The notes: generated by a model from the letters alone, not told the origin. 64,000 bases of DNA from Akkermansia muciniphila (GCA_947624785.1 CANQLV010000007.1:124001-188000), one strand, 5' to 3'; counted from the first letter of the stretch, positions 45,653 through 56,516 are shown. Numbers and translations are program-made.

Positions 45653-46852
45653 TCAGGCTCCGTTCCGCCGCGGCTCATCCATGTGCCGCGCCACCAGCCC
45701 GGCCCCGGCGGTAGCCAGGGCGCCTATCAGGAACACCGCCTGCGGACCGCCCGTGTTCATCCAGATTACGCCGCCCAGCACCCCGTAAGTGATGGAGGCC
45801 ACATGGTTGATGGCCAGTCCGGTGTAAATGCTGGGCGTGATGTCCTCCGGTTTCTCGCAGATGCGGGCCACGTAAGTGCTGCGGGCCATGCCCAGGGCGA
45901 ACAGCAGGTTGTCCAGCACGAAGCAGGCGGTCACCACCCCCACGGCCCAGTGCAGGGGAAGCAGCTCCGGAGCGAAGGCGTACGCCAGGCACAGGAGGGA
46001 CAGCGCAATGCTGTCGAAAATCGTCACCTTCCGTTCCCCGTACCGCTTGATGCTCCAGCCGATGAGGGGCTGCGTGACCAGCCCGATGACGCCGGCAATG
46101 AGCAGGGTTTTCCCGATGTATCCGGGCGGCTGCCCCAGCGTGCTGACCATCAGCCAGAAGCCGAAGGTCAGATAAAGCTGCTTGCGGATGCCGTGCAGGA
46201 TTTCCAGCCCGTAATAAACGGCATACCTGCGCTTGAAGACGAAGCATTGCCGCCAGCCGCGCCGCTGCGGAAAGACGGGCGTTTTCACCCGGCTCAGGAA
46301 CAGGAACGCCAGCAGGCACACGCCGCCCGTGACGAAAAAGTCCACGGCAAAAGACTGGTTGAATTTCCACTTGATCCACACGCACAGCGCGCCCAGCAGC
46401 GCGGCCGCCGTTCCCAGCGCTTTCATCTGGCCGAGCCGCAGGCTGCGGTTTTCCGGTCTCGCCGTATGGATGACGATGGTGTCAATCATGCCCATCAGGA
46501 TGTGCTGCCCCAGGCTCACCGTCAGAATCCACGCGGACAGCGCCCACAGGCTGGTTCCGGCGCCGCAGAAGGCCAGCGCGTACATGCCGCCGAACATCAG
46601 CAGGCACGCTACCCCGGCCATGCGCACCTCATTGAACATGAAAAGCAGGCTGACCACAAAGAGGGACAGGATGCCGGGCAGCTCCCGGGGGAGTTCAAAG
46701 AACCCGCGCATTTCCACGTCCAGATGCTGGGCGTCACGCAGGAAGTTGCTGAAAATGAGATCATACACGCCGCTTCCGAACTGGCCCAGAAAAAGAGCCA
46801 GCAGCACAAAAACCATCGTCTTCCTGATGCGGGGGGAAGCGGCTTCACTCAT
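45653..46852 (-). CDS. MFS transporter
   Basis: A 399-residue integral membrane protein with about 12 hydrophobic segments and the general layout of the major facilitator superfamily. The N-terminus is cytoplasmic (MSEAASPRIRKTMVFVLLALFLGQFGSGVYDLIFSNFLRD). A charged central loop lies between helices 6 and 7 (about 195-215, RVKTPVFPQRRGWRQCFVFKRR). No substrate-specific motif is visible, and I would not assign one. It converges with the alkaline phosphatase gene and is divergent from the GH20 gene with 128 bases between them. Sugar or drug uptake or export are both possible. Confidence 0.8.
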   Translation of the reverse strand: MSEAASPRIRKTMVFVLLALFLGQFGSGVYDLIFSNFLRDAQHLDVEMRGFFELPRELPGILSLFVVSLLFMFNEVRMAGVACLLMFGGMYALAFCGAGTSLWALSAWILTVSLGQHILMGMIDTIVIHTARPENRSLRLGQMKALGTAAALLGALCVWIKWKFNQSFAVDFFVTGGVCLLAFLFLSRVKTPVFPQRRGWRQCFVFKRRYAVYYGLEILHGIRKQLYLTFGFWLMVSTLGQPPGYIGKTLLIAGVIGLVTQPLIGWSIKRYGERKVTIFDSIALSLLCLAYAFAPELLPLHWAVGVVTACFVLDNLLFALGMARSTYVARICEKPEDITPSIYTGLAINHVASITYGVLGGVIWMNTGGPQAVFLIGALATAGAGLVARHMDEPRRNGA

Positions 46853-46929
46853 AGGGCGGGGATACTCTCACAGGTGCACAGGCGGAGCAACCGCTATTTT
46901 CATCCGCCGGCCTTTCCCGGCATTTGTAA

Positions 46930-48630
<1,701 letters not shown>

Positions 48631-48641
48631 ATATGAAGGAA

Positions 48642-48657
48642 AGGCCCGTGCGGGCCT
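48642..48657 (+). terminator. Weak hairpin after GH20
   Basis: AGGCCCG/CGGGCCT form a compact inverted repeat with no T-run, 11 bases after the GH20 stop. Confidence 0.35.
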
Positions 48658-48719
48658 CCTTCCGGAGGCCGCATTATGGGCTAGCCAACCTTCACGAAAA
48701 CCATTACATTGGCGGCATT

Positions 48720-49868
48720 ATGAATTTGGAACTGCTTCGTCAGGTTTGCGTGACTCCGGGCGCTCCGGGGTTTGAAGACAAAATCCGTGATTTCATCATT
48801 CAGGAAGTGGCCCCTCTGGTGGACGCCGTGCGGGTGGACAACCTGGGCAGCGTGATTGCCATCGTGGAAGGCAAGGATACGGAAAAAACCATGATGGCCG
48901 CCGCCCACATGGACGAAATCGGCTTCATGGTCCGTCACATTGACGACAAGGGGTTCATCAAATTCCTGCCTCTGGGTGGCTTTGACGCCAAGACGCTGAC
49001 GGCCCAGCGCGTCATCGTCCACGGCAAAAAAGACCTCATCGGCGTCATGGGCGTGAAGCCCATCCACGTGATGTCCCCGGCGGAACGCACCAAGCTGCCG
49101 GAAGTGACCGATTTCTTCATTGACCTGGGCATGAGCAAGGAGGAAGTGGAAAAATACGTCTCCGTGGGCGACTCCGTCACCCGCGAACGCGACCTGGTGG
49201 AAATGGGGGACTGCGTGAACGTGAAGTCCCTGGACAACCGCGCCGGATGCTACGTGCTGATTGAAGCCCTCCGCGCCATCAAGGCTTCCAAAAAGAAGCC
49301 CTCCTGCAACTTCGTGGCCGCTTTCACCGTTCAGGAGGAAGTGGGGCTGAGGGGCGCGCAGGCCGGCACGCTGGACATCCAGCCGGACTTCTCCATCGCG
49401 CTGGACGTCACCATCGCCTGCGACATTCCCGGCACCCCGGCCCACGACCAGGTCTCCCATCTGGGGGCAGGGGCCGCCATCAAGCTGTATGACGGCTCCG
49501 TCATTGCGGACCGCCGCATGGTGAAGTTCATGAAGGCCATGGCGGACGCCCACAAGATCAAATGGCAGGTGGAAATGCTGCCCGCAGGCGGCACGGACGC
49601 CGGAGCCATGCAGAAATTCGTACCGGGCGGCTCCATTGCCGGGGCCATCTCCGTTCCCACCCGCAACGTTCACCAGGTCATTGAAATGGCGCACAAGGAC
49701 GACCTGGACGCTTCCGTAGCGCTCCTGACCGCCTGCGCCATGAACGTGGACAAATGGGACTGGTCCTGGAACTCCGTCAACGAATGCCCCGTGGAAAAAC
49801 CCGCCAAGGCATCCAAAACGGCAGCCAAGCCGGCCAAAGCCGCCGCCAAGAAGAAAAAGGCCAAATAA
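48720..49868 (+). CDS. M42 family aminopeptidase with Lys/Ala-rich tail
   Basis: Dinuclear-metal aminopeptidase of the M42 (glutamyl aminopeptidase/tetrahedral) family, degrading short peptides in the cytoplasm. The 382-residue product begins at 48720 (MNLELLRQVCVTPGAPGFEDKIRDFI). It shows the metal-site blocks MMAAAHMDEIGFMV, VKSLDNRAGCYVLIEAL, FTVQEEVGLRGAQAG, IALDVTIACDIPGTP, and AGGTDAGAMQKFVPGG. The last 25 residues form a basic low-complexity tail of Lys, Ala and Pro that the family usually lacks. It has no signal peptide. A hairpin at 49898-49928 follows. It is transcribed from its own region 89 bases after GH20. Confidence 0.9.
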   Translation: MNLELLRQVCVTPGAPGFEDKIRDFIIQEVAPLVDAVRVDNLGSVIAIVEGKDTEKTMMAAAHMDEIGFMVRHIDDKGFIKFLPLGGFDAKTLTAQRVIVHGKKDLIGVMGVKPIHVMSPAERTKLPEVTDFFIDLGMSKEEVEKYVSVGDSVTRERDLVEMGDCVNVKSLDNRAGCYVLIEALRAIKASKKKPSCNFVAAFTVQEEVGLRGAQAGTLDIQPDFSIALDVTIACDIPGTPAHDQVSHLGAGAAIKLYDGSVIADRRMVKFMKAMADAHKIKWQVEMLPAGGTDAGAMQKFVPGGSIAGAISVPTRNVHQVIEMAHKDDLDASVALLTACAMNVDKWDWSWNSVNECPVEKPAKASKTAAKPAKAAAKKKKAK

Positions 49869-50142
49869 AAGCCCCGGCGCCAACCGATCACTCACCCGCA
49901 GGCCGCCCCGGAAACGGAGGCGGCCTGCCTGTTTCCGGACGTCTTCAAGCGTTCCGCGCAATACGCCCGCGGCGTTGCCCCGTCCAGTCAAGAAGCGCCG
50001 CGACCCCTTGCGCCAGTCAAACCTGGAATTGAGCGGCGGTGAACTCTATTCCCTGAAGCAAGGCGCCCTGGCGGACGCATGCGTTTCAGCTGCCGCAGAG
50101 GACTGCGGCGCGCCACGGAGGCTTTTCAGGATGGCCTCCCCA
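49869..50142. other. Intergenic stretch downstream of the M42 gene
   Basis: About 330 bases (to 50199) between convergent genes. GCAGGCCGCC (49898-49907) and GGCGGCCTGC (49919-49928) form a strong hairpin 29 bases after the M42 stop, without a T-run. The rest shows no gene or RNA motif; short open frames here have no recognisable content. Confidence 0.45.
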
Positions 50143-50176
50143 TAAAAAATCCTCCGGCACCCAGAGATGCCGGAGG
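50143..50176 (-). terminator. Rho-independent terminator of the Ala/Pro-rich protein gene
   Basis: CCTCCGGCA (50151-50159) and TGCCGGAGG (50168-50176) form a perfect nine-pair stem around an eight-base loop. On the minus strand a run of six T follows. It lies 24 bases after the stop at 50200. Confidence 0.85.
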
Positions 50177-50199
50177 AGGATCAATCCTGAAAAAGAAAG

Positions 50200-50754
50200 T
50201 TACTTGGCGGCGGGAGCGGGAGCTTCCTTCGGAGCGGGAACGGGGGCAGGAACGGCTTCCACTTCCACGTCTTCCTCCACTTCAACGCCTTCTTCGGGAC
50301 CGGAAGCTCCGGTCTGCTTCATGGCGTCCTTCAGGGCCTGGCTTCCGAAGAAGTCGGCCTGCTGCAAGCGCTGCATGTCGGTCATCATGCCCATGAAAAT
50401 GGGCAGGAGTTCGGCCTGGCGCGCCTGCATGGCGGCATCCATTTCAGCCTGGACCTTCTGGGCGCTCTTGGAAAGGGCTTCGCCCTTTTCATTGATCTTC
50501 GCCATCTTTTCAGCGGCCGCGTCTGCGGTGGCCTTGTCCTTCACCGTGCTGAGCGTGGCGGACATTTCCTTCATCAAAGCCAGCATCTGGTCAGCGGCTT
50601 CCTTCGCTTCCTTGGAAACTTCAGCGGCCGGCGCGGTGGGCGCGGCAGGGGTTTCAGCGGCCGGCGCGGGTGCCGGAGCCGGGGCATCCTGGGCGGAAGC
50701 CATACCTGCAAATGCCAGGGCACATGCCGAACTAATTGTTACAATGCTCTTCAT
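50200..50754 (-). CDS. Exported Ala/Pro-rich helical protein
   Basis: A 184-residue exported protein from the ATG at 50754 (MKSIVTISSACALAFAGMASAQ; signal peptide about 1-21). The mature protein starts with a low-complexity Ala/Pro/Thr stretch, continues as a long amphipathic helix (about 45-140, rich in Ala, Lys, Met, Glu, Gln), and ends in an acidic segment (EEGVEVEEDVEVE) followed by another Ala/Pro tail. It may be a periplasmic spacer or an abundant structural protein, but I recognise no family. The open frame extends nine codons upstream; MKSIV is the natural signal-peptide start. A terminator follows. Confidence 0.68.
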   Translation of the reverse strand: MKSIVTISSACALAFAGMASAQDAPAPAPAPAAETPAAPTAPAAEVSKEAKEAADQMLALMKEMSATLSTVKDKATADAAAEKMAKINEKGEALSKSAQKVQAEMDAAMQARQAELLPIFMGMMTDMQRLQQADFFGSQALKDAMKQTGASGPEEGVEVEEDVEVEAVPAPVPAPKEAPAPAAK

Positions 50755-50908
50755 AACGTTTCCCTTGTACAGGTTCACCATGCACGCGTCAATGACTCAT
50801 TGTGTAACGAATCCCCGTGATGCCGCAGAAAGAGGAATTTACGTTTTTTCTTCCCTTGGAGGATTTTTTCAGTTGCATCTTTTTAGAATTATTATAAATT
50901 ATTCCTCG

Positions 50909-51457
50909 ATGACTAAAACCATAGAAAACCTGAAAGCCGCCATTACGGGCGAAAGCACCGCCTCCGCCACTTACGCGGCCTATGCCGCCAAAGCCGCCCA
51001 GGAAGGGCAGCCCCTCATTCAGAAATTGTTTGAAGCCGCCTCCAAGGCGGAATCCGTACACGCCGCCAACCATAACAAGGTGCTGGAAAAACTGGGAGCC
51101 ACCATGGACCCCATTGACATCCAGATTCATGTGGGAACCACCGCGGAAAACCTGAAAGCCGCCATTGCCGGGGAAACCCACGAATTTGAAAGCATGTATC
51201 CGGAATTCATCGCCGTGGCGGAAGAAGAAGGCCAGAAGGCCGCCGTCCGTTCCTTCACCTGGGCCACGGAAGCGGAAAAGGAACACGCCGATTTCTATGC
51301 CGCCGCCCTCAAGGCGCTGGAAAGCGGAGACACCAGCGCCCTGCCCAAACAGTACTGGATCTGCCTGGTTTGCGGGGACACCTTCAAATCCCTGGAAGGC
51401 GTGGACGCCTGCCCCCTCTGCGGCACCAAGGCTGAAAAATTCCTCGTCATCGGGTAA
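50909..51457 (+). CDS. rbr: Rubrerythrin
   Basis: Non-heme diiron peroxidase that reduces hydrogen peroxide in anaerobes and microaerophiles. From the ATG at 50909 (MTKTIENLKAAITGESTASATYAAYAAKAAQEG; 182 aa) residues 1-145 form the ferritin-like four-helix domain with the repeated Glu ligands (ESTASATY, KAESVHAANH, AIAGETHEFESMYPEF, ATEAEKEHADFY). Residues about 150-182 are the rubredoxin-like domain WICLVCGDTFKS...DACPLCGTKAEKF with two CxxC pairs for an iron site. Upstream sequence is AT-rich and divergent from the Ala/Pro-rich gene; a strong terminator follows. The longer open frame to 50204 is antisense to the neighbouring gene and rejected. Confidence 0.95.
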   Translation: MTKTIENLKAAITGESTASATYAAYAAKAAQEGQPLIQKLFEAASKAESVHAANHNKVLEKLGATMDPIDIQIHVGTTAENLKAAIAGETHEFESMYPEFIAVAEEEGQKAAVRSFTWATEAEKEHADFYAAALKALESGDTSALPKQYWICLVCGDTFKSLEGVDACPLCGTKAEKFLVIG

Positions 51458-51494
51458 ACTCCGCCTGAGCACCGGAGGCCATCCATGGCACATG

Positions 51495-51526
51495 AAACCC
51501 GCCCGGAACATTCCGGGCGGGTTTTT
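51495..51526 (+). terminator. Strong rho-independent terminator of rubrerythrin
   Basis: AAACCCGCCCGGAA and TTCCGGGCGGGTTT form a perfect 14-pair inverted repeat around CA, followed by further T. It lies 37 bases after the rubrerythrin stop. Confidence 0.88.
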
Positions 51527-51752
51527 ACAGGCCGGAAACCGCTGCCATCTGGGAAAGCGGCCAGTGAAGAAGCATCGCCGGCTTTTCCCTTCCGGTCATT
51601 CCGCAAGCGCCGTTCCAGAACCGTGTTCCGGCCCTTTTCCGGACTTCAAGACTTTTCCCCACTTCCGGCTGTCCGGGTGGCGTTGGTCCTCTCTCCCACG
51701 TGCATCCGGCCCCGGAGCTCTTTTGAATGCCCGGATTGACGGACTTGTTCAT

Positions 51753-52040
51753 TTAAAACATTAAATACATGCATTCCGTTCCGGCTACGGCGCAGGCGAG
51801 CACCCCGATTAAAATCATGATGATGCCGAATGCGACGGATTTTCTGCACAAGGCGACAACGGCGCAGGCAACGGAAGCCACCCCCAGCAGAATCCCGGCT
51901 GCGCCCAGCACGATCCCGGGAATAAGCACCAGGCCGGAAGCCGCTGCGGCCCAGGGCAATGACACAGCCTCCACGGCACAAATACAGGCGACTCCTTTCA
52001 CAGCTTGGGGACATTGCAGCACAATGGGCTGATTTTCCAT
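51753..52040 (-). CDS. Small hydrophobic membrane protein, DUF4190-like
   Basis: A 95-residue membrane protein (MENQPIVLQCPQAVKGVACICAVEAVSLPW...). Two or three hydrophobic helices fill the chain: about 38-58 (GLVLIPGIVLGAAGILLGVA) and 66-92 (VAFGIIMILIGVLACAVAG). The Cys content is high. The layout resembles the small membrane protein at 5831 and DUF4190-type proteins, but similarity is only in general build. No operon partner is visible; it lies 295 bases beyond the rubrerythrin stop. The function is unknown and the gene is plausible rather than certain. Confidence 0.5.
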   Translation of the reverse strand: MENQPIVLQCPQAVKGVACICAVEAVSLPWAAAASGLVLIPGIVLGAAGILLGVASVACAVVALCRKSVAFGIIMILIGVLACAVAGTECMYLMF

Positions 52041-52346
52041 AAGTTTCCCTATACCCTCCCAAAACCGGGCCTGTCAACTACAACCGGAAAGTCCCCTCTT
52101 TCCGTCAACGCCGCATGCCGGACGGGATGCCCCCACAGCCAGTTGCCTGCGCCGCCATCCGTACCAAGTTCCAAGCGCAAAAAACGGCGTATGCTATCGG
52201 CACAGCCGTTTCAACGCCGGTTCCCTTTTCCTCCCCGGGCCCTTCCATGAAAAGGCTTTCCGCCACATTCTGCTTGAGGATCACCATGAAACTTTTACAA
52301 TGGCGCACCCCTTCAAGCAGGAAGAATACTTTATCCTTTCTTTGCG
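52041..52346. other. Intergenic stretch upstream of the phosphoethanolamine transferase gene
   Basis: About 305 bases between the divergent small membrane protein and phosphoethanolamine transferase genes. I see no gene, no clear riboswitch and no strong hairpin. A plus-strand frame starting at 52115 overlaps the transferase start in another register and lacks coding features. Confidence 0.4.
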
Positions 52347-54071
52347 ATGACCCCTCCCCACGCATCTACCGGTTCCGTAGAACGGTACCCGGACAAACAC
52401 GGCTTTTTGTCCGCCATCTGGCAGGCTCTGCGCGCCGCGTTCATCCCGCGCCGCATGCGCTGCCTGTGGGCGGCCGGGCTCGCGGCGGCTCTGGTGGTCA
52501 ATCCCTATGTGCTCAATGACGGCCAGAGCGTGCTGATGAGCTGCATGGGCATCGCCTGTTCCGCCTCCCTGCTCTGCGGCACCATCCTTCTCTGCCTGAA
52601 ATACCGCTTTACCGCCTACGTCGTCCTTCCGGCCATCATCCTGTTCAACGCGGGCCTGTACATGATGCAGATGCGGTACGGGCTGACCCTGAACCTCTCC
52701 GTCCTTTCCAGCATGGCGGAGACCAACTTCCGGGAAGCCTGCGCCTTCTGCACCGCCGCCTCCGCCACCGGGGCCCTGCTGCTGGCGGCCTTCATTTACC
52801 TGGCCATTTACTGGAGCCGCCGTTCCCTGCGCCAGAAGGCCACGTGGGGCGCGCTGGCGTGCATCTGGAGCCTGTACGGAATCTTTCTGCTGCTGGGCAT
52901 TCCGGCCACGTCCTACAGCTCGGAACCCCTTTACCTTTACTACACCTCTGACAAGGCCAAGGGCTGGCCCCTCGTGGACTTCGTGATGGCGTACAAGCTG
53001 GCGGACGAATACGTCACCCAGGACGCGGGCCGCTTTAACGAGCTGCGGAACCTGCCGTCCTGCGCGGAACCCCTCTCCTGGTGCGACGCTCCGGACGACC
53101 TGGCCGTGGTCTTCCACATGGGCGAGAGCGTGCGCGCGGACCACCTTTCCCTCAACGGCTACCACCGGAACACGATGCCCCTGCTTTCCCGGGAACCCAA
53201 CGTCGTTTCCTTCCCCCACGCCACCTCCTTCGGCATCGTGACCAGGATTTCCGCCATCGGCATGTTTACGGATGCGGAACTGTCCCGCCGCCGTCCCGCC
53301 CATTCCTCCTTCATTGACCTGTTCAACAAGCACGGTTTCCGCACCGTCCGGATCATGGACCTGTGCGGAGACTCCATCCATGACTATTCCCTGGGCATCC
53401 TGACCCGGAACTGCCGGGAAAGGAAGCAGACGCCGCCCATGCATGAAACGCCCGGAATGATGCAGGAGCGCACCTCCCTGGTCATGGAGGAATCCCTGAA
53501 ACGGCACGGCCGGGAAAAACAGCTTTATGTCATTTACAACAACGGCAGCCACATGGCGTTCAGCTACCCCGCGAAGGCGGAACGCTTTACCCCGGCGTCC
53601 TGCAACATGGACGACCCCAAGGCCCGTCTGGAAGAAACCGTCAATGCGTATGACAATTCCATCGTGGACCTGGACGCCTCCGTCCACCGCATGATTGCCC
53701 TGCTGAAGGACAGGCCGGCCATTTATTTTTACTGCTCCGACCATGGCGTGGCGCTGGGCGAGAAAGGAAAAATGTTCCAGGGCCATGTTCTGCCGCCTGT
53801 TTACCGTCCCGCCATATTCGTCTGGTATTCGGACGCCTTCGCCTCGCGCTATCCGGACATGGTGCGCGCGCTGAAGTCCAACCGCCTGAAAGCCGTCTCC
53901 CACGACCACATTTTCCACACCCTTCTTTCCCTGGCCTCCATCCGGTCGGAAATCGTCAGGAACGGCCTGAACCTGTCTTCTCCGGACGCCCGGGAAACCC
54001 CGGCCCCCATCCAGCCGGAAGTTCTGGCGGAATGGCTGGCCGCTCCCGCACCGCCGCAGCCTCTTCCGTAA
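52347..54071 (+). CDS. Lipid A-type phosphoethanolamine transferase (EptA/CptA family)
   Basis: Predicted membrane enzyme that adds phosphoethanolamine to lipid A or LPS core sugars, which changes surface charge and peptide resistance. The 574-residue product has four to five N-terminal membrane helices (about 38-185) and a periplasmic sulfatase-fold domain (about 240-560). The metal and nucleophile motif is HMGESVRADHLSLNGYHRNTMP, with Ser261 where EptA-type enzymes have Thr. The segment SFGIVTRISAI corresponds to the second conserved block, and YCSDHGVALGEKGKMFQGH is the metal-binding end of the sulfatase fold. Related families such as OpgE or CptA are alternatives. It has no operon partner and converges with the GH105 gene. 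Confidence 0.85.
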   Translation: MTPPHASTGSVERYPDKHGFLSAIWQALRAAFIPRRMRCLWAAGLAAALVVNPYVLNDGQSVLMSCMGIACSASLLCGTILLCLKYRFTAYVVLPAIILFNAGLYMMQMRYGLTLNLSVLSSMAETNFREACAFCTAASATGALLLAAFIYLAIYWSRRSLRQKATWGALACIWSLYGIFLLLGIPATSYSSEPLYLYYTSDKAKGWPLVDFVMAYKLADEYVTQDAGRFNELRNLPSCAEPLSWCDAPDDLAVVFHMGESVRADHLSLNGYHRNTMPLLSREPNVVSFPHATSFGIVTRISAIGMFTDAELSRRRPAHSSFIDLFNKHGFRTVRIMDLCGDSIHDYSLGILTRNCRERKQTPPMHETPGMMQERTSLVMEESLKRHGREKQLYVIYNNGSHMAFSYPAKAERFTPASCNMDDPKARLEETVNAYDNSIVDLDASVHRMIALLKDRPAIYFYCSDHGVALGEKGKMFQGHVLPPVYRPAIFVWYSDAFASRYPDMVRALKSNRLKAVSHDHIFHTLLSLASIRSEIVRNGLNLSSPDARETPAPIQPEVLAEWLAAPAPPQPLP

Positions 54072-54087
54072 AAAATGGAAGCTGCCG

Positions 54088-56358
54088 TCATCCTCTGCGG
54101 GGTGCGGCAGGATGCGGCGAACCCTGCCGCACCCGGACTTGCAGGGGATGCCTGACGCACTCCCGGACGCGGCGCGCTTCCGCCTCCCAGGCGGCGGCGG
54201 ATTTGAACGAAGAAGCCTTGTCCCAAACCGCCCCCATGTACCACTCGATGGTCTTTCCGTTCGCCGCCCCCGTGACCCAGTAGGTACAGCCTTCCGAGTC
54301 CACTGCCCCGCCTTCCGGCACCCAGGGCACGATCACGGCGGTTCCCAGGCATCCGTCATTCTTCCGGGGCCTGGTCCATGCCGTCATCAAGCCGCCGTCC
54401 TCCCGGTCCTTCGTCACCGTCTCATAATCATTCCTGCCCTTTCCGGTATCCATTCCCACGCCGGCCTTCACCGTTTCAGCCCCCCGGATGTTCAAGACGC
54501 TGCGGACTTTGGAAAAACGGCTTCCCGCGTCCAGAGTCACCCTGCGCGTCTCCGCCACGCGTACGCCGCCGCCAATGTCCCACGGCGCATAAACCACCTC
54601 AAAAGCGGTCTGGACAGGACCGTTGTACAGCGTCCGGGCGTCGGCCCAGTTTCCGGATACATGCGGTTTCCCATCCCTGAACACGGCAATGCCGCCGCAG
54701 CCCCGGCCCGTCCCCACGTTGTACATGTCCAGTCCCCGGCCATGATCCCGGTGGTAATCCCCCCGCTTGTAGAATTCATTGATGACGGGAGCGCCCGCGC
54801 GCTTGCTCCATACGTCCGTTCCGCTGGAAACCAGGCCCTCCCCCTCAGGGACCGGCCTAGCAACGGCCGGACCGTAAATCCGGTGCGCCGTAAGATCGTT
54901 CTCCCACGCGAAATCATCCAGTCTTTCCGGCACCGGGCGGCTGAAACAGACGTCCGGGGAAGGAGCCTCCTTCAGGGAGGAATCGTTCAGAATCCAGAAA
55001 TCACGGGCCGTTCCGGACCTGAAATTGCTCTGGAACAGAAGGGTATCCGTCCTTCCGTCTCCATCCGTATCCGCCAGCTGGTGCGGGATGACGCGCCCGT
55101 GGCGGACGTCAAACACGCGAAGGGCGGCGGCATTCCCGGAAGTTCCGGACGGCCAGGGCACCGACACGGTTTCAGCAGGACGGAACCTGTTCAGGGGGTT
55201 CGTGACGGTTACGGTCTTTTTCTGAGGATGGTCCCGGCCAATGACGTATTTGCGCAACTCACTGCCGGCCATCAGGTAGGCGCCCGCGCCGTATACTTCC
55301 GTATCCTCCCCGGAATAATGGCCCGGCTTGTCGGCAATGGGCTGCACCCAGCCCAGCGCGCCTTCCGCGCTGACGGAGTCACAGGCGGCCTTCCACGCCC
55401 TGCGGATGACGGGAAGGTATTCATCCGCATCCAGATACCCCTGGTTCACCCCCCACATCATCCCGTACATGATAAAAAGGGTGCCGCTCATCTCCTTCAG
55501 GGGCGGCTCGTCCGGGTCCAGCAGGCTGGCGTGCCAGGAACCGTCGGGCGACTGGCATTTTTTCAGGGATGCCGCCAGACGCTTGAGCAGATCCTCATAA
55601 AAGGGACGGGAAGGCCAGTCCGCGGGCATATCCTGAAGAATGAGCGGCAGCCCGGCAATCACCCAGCCGTTGCCCCGGCTCCAGAACATCTTTTTCCCAT
55701 TAGCCGCCGGAATGGTGAAGTAACGGGAATCACGGAAAAACAGCCCTTCCTTCCGGTCAAAAAGATAATCGCACGTGGCCTTGTATTCCCTGTCCATGAA
55801 TTCCAGATACCGGCGGTCTCCGGTATAAGCCGCCAGCTTTACAAACACCGGCGGAGACATGAACAGGGCGTCCGACCAGCTCCAGCGGTCCTGGCAGCCG
55901 GGAGTCTGGAACTGGAGGGAAGCGGGAGAAGGCCGGTTCATCACCTTGTCCAGCACGGCGCGTATCTTCTCCGCCGCGGCGGGATTGCGGTCCTCCATCG
56001 CCATCTCCATCCAGGCGTGGCCCACGGCGTGATCGTCCGCATGGTAATGCCGTTTCAGGGTTCTCCATCCCTGCTCCTCTCCTGTTTTCCTCAGCAGCGG
56101 CAATCCCGGCCCTTCCGGAACGGCCAGGCCATATTGCACCAGCCCGGAATAAAAGGCGCCGTAAGCCCAATGCAGAGGCGAATGTTTTCTGGGATGCTCC
56201 GCCTGCCATTTCGCCACCAGGTGAAGATTGTCCCGGATGGTCTTTTCATTCCAGTCCGCGGGAGCGCCGGAAGCGGGGCTTCCCGCAGAAAGTACGGGAA
56301 GAGCCAGCAGCAGGAAGGATTTCCGCCACCCGTTTTTTGAAAAGGGGAAGGAACGCAT
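54088..56358 (-). CDS. GH105 (GH88-like) unsaturated glycoside hydrolase fused to DUF4861
   Basis: Exported two-domain protein of 756 residues (signal peptide about 12-32, WRKSFLLLALPVLSAGSPASGA). The N-terminal part (about 35-370) is an alpha/alpha-barrel of the GH88/GH105 type, which releases unsaturated uronic acid from lyase products. Seen are YHADDHAVGHAWMEMA, DRWSWSDALFMSPPVF with a likely catalytic Asp163, and FWSRGNGWVIAGLPLI. The C-terminal half (about 390-750, VTVTNPLNRFRPAETVSVPW onward) fits DUF4861, a beta-rich domain often linked to GH105 in gut bacteria. The family usually acts on pectin or other uronic-acid polysaccharides. From memory it corresponds to the GH105 near Amuc_0863; the match is unverified. 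Confidence 0.88.
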   Translation of the reverse strand: MRSFPFSKNGWRKSFLLLALPVLSAGSPASGAPADWNEKTIRDNLHLVAKWQAEHPRKHSPLHWAYGAFYSGLVQYGLAVPEGPGLPLLRKTGEEQGWRTLKRHYHADDHAVGHAWMEMAMEDRNPAAAEKIRAVLDKVMNRPSPASLQFQTPGCQDRWSWSDALFMSPPVFVKLAAYTGDRRYLEFMDREYKATCDYLFDRKEGLFFRDSRYFTIPAANGKKMFWSRGNGWVIAGLPLILQDMPADWPSRPFYEDLLKRLAASLKKCQSPDGSWHASLLDPDEPPLKEMSGTLFIMYGMMWGVNQGYLDADEYLPVIRRAWKAACDSVSAEGALGWVQPIADKPGHYSGEDTEVYGAGAYLMAGSELRKYVIGRDHPQKKTVTVTNPLNRFRPAETVSVPWPSGTSGNAAALRVFDVRHGRVIPHQLADTDGDGRTDTLLFQSNFRSGTARDFWILNDSSLKEAPSPDVCFSRPVPERLDDFAWENDLTAHRIYGPAVARPVPEGEGLVSSGTDVWSKRAGAPVINEFYKRGDYHRDHGRGLDMYNVGTGRGCGGIAVFRDGKPHVSGNWADARTLYNGPVQTAFEVVYAPWDIGGGVRVAETRRVTLDAGSRFSKVRSVLNIRGAETVKAGVGMDTGKGRNDYETVTKDREDGGLMTAWTRPRKNDGCLGTAVIVPWVPEGGAVDSEGCTYWVTGAANGKTIEWYMGAVWDKASSFKSAAAWEAEARRVRECVRHPLQVRVRQGSPHPAAPRRG

Positions 56359-56516
56359 TCAACCAGTACGGAAAAAGCCGCGCCGAAATTTCTCCGTGAG
56401 GAATAAATCTTCCCTTTCCAACCCGTTCCGCTTTTCTCCGGTGCCGGAAAAGGGAGGCAAGGGCACATATGGTGCCATGACGGAAGGGAATGCCGCGTTA
56501 TCAATCATTCCCCGCA

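Noticed and set aside
54112..56340. 742-codon plus-strand frame opposite GH105
   Set aside because: Antisense shadow; the minus strand carries signal peptide, GH105 and DUF4861 motifs.
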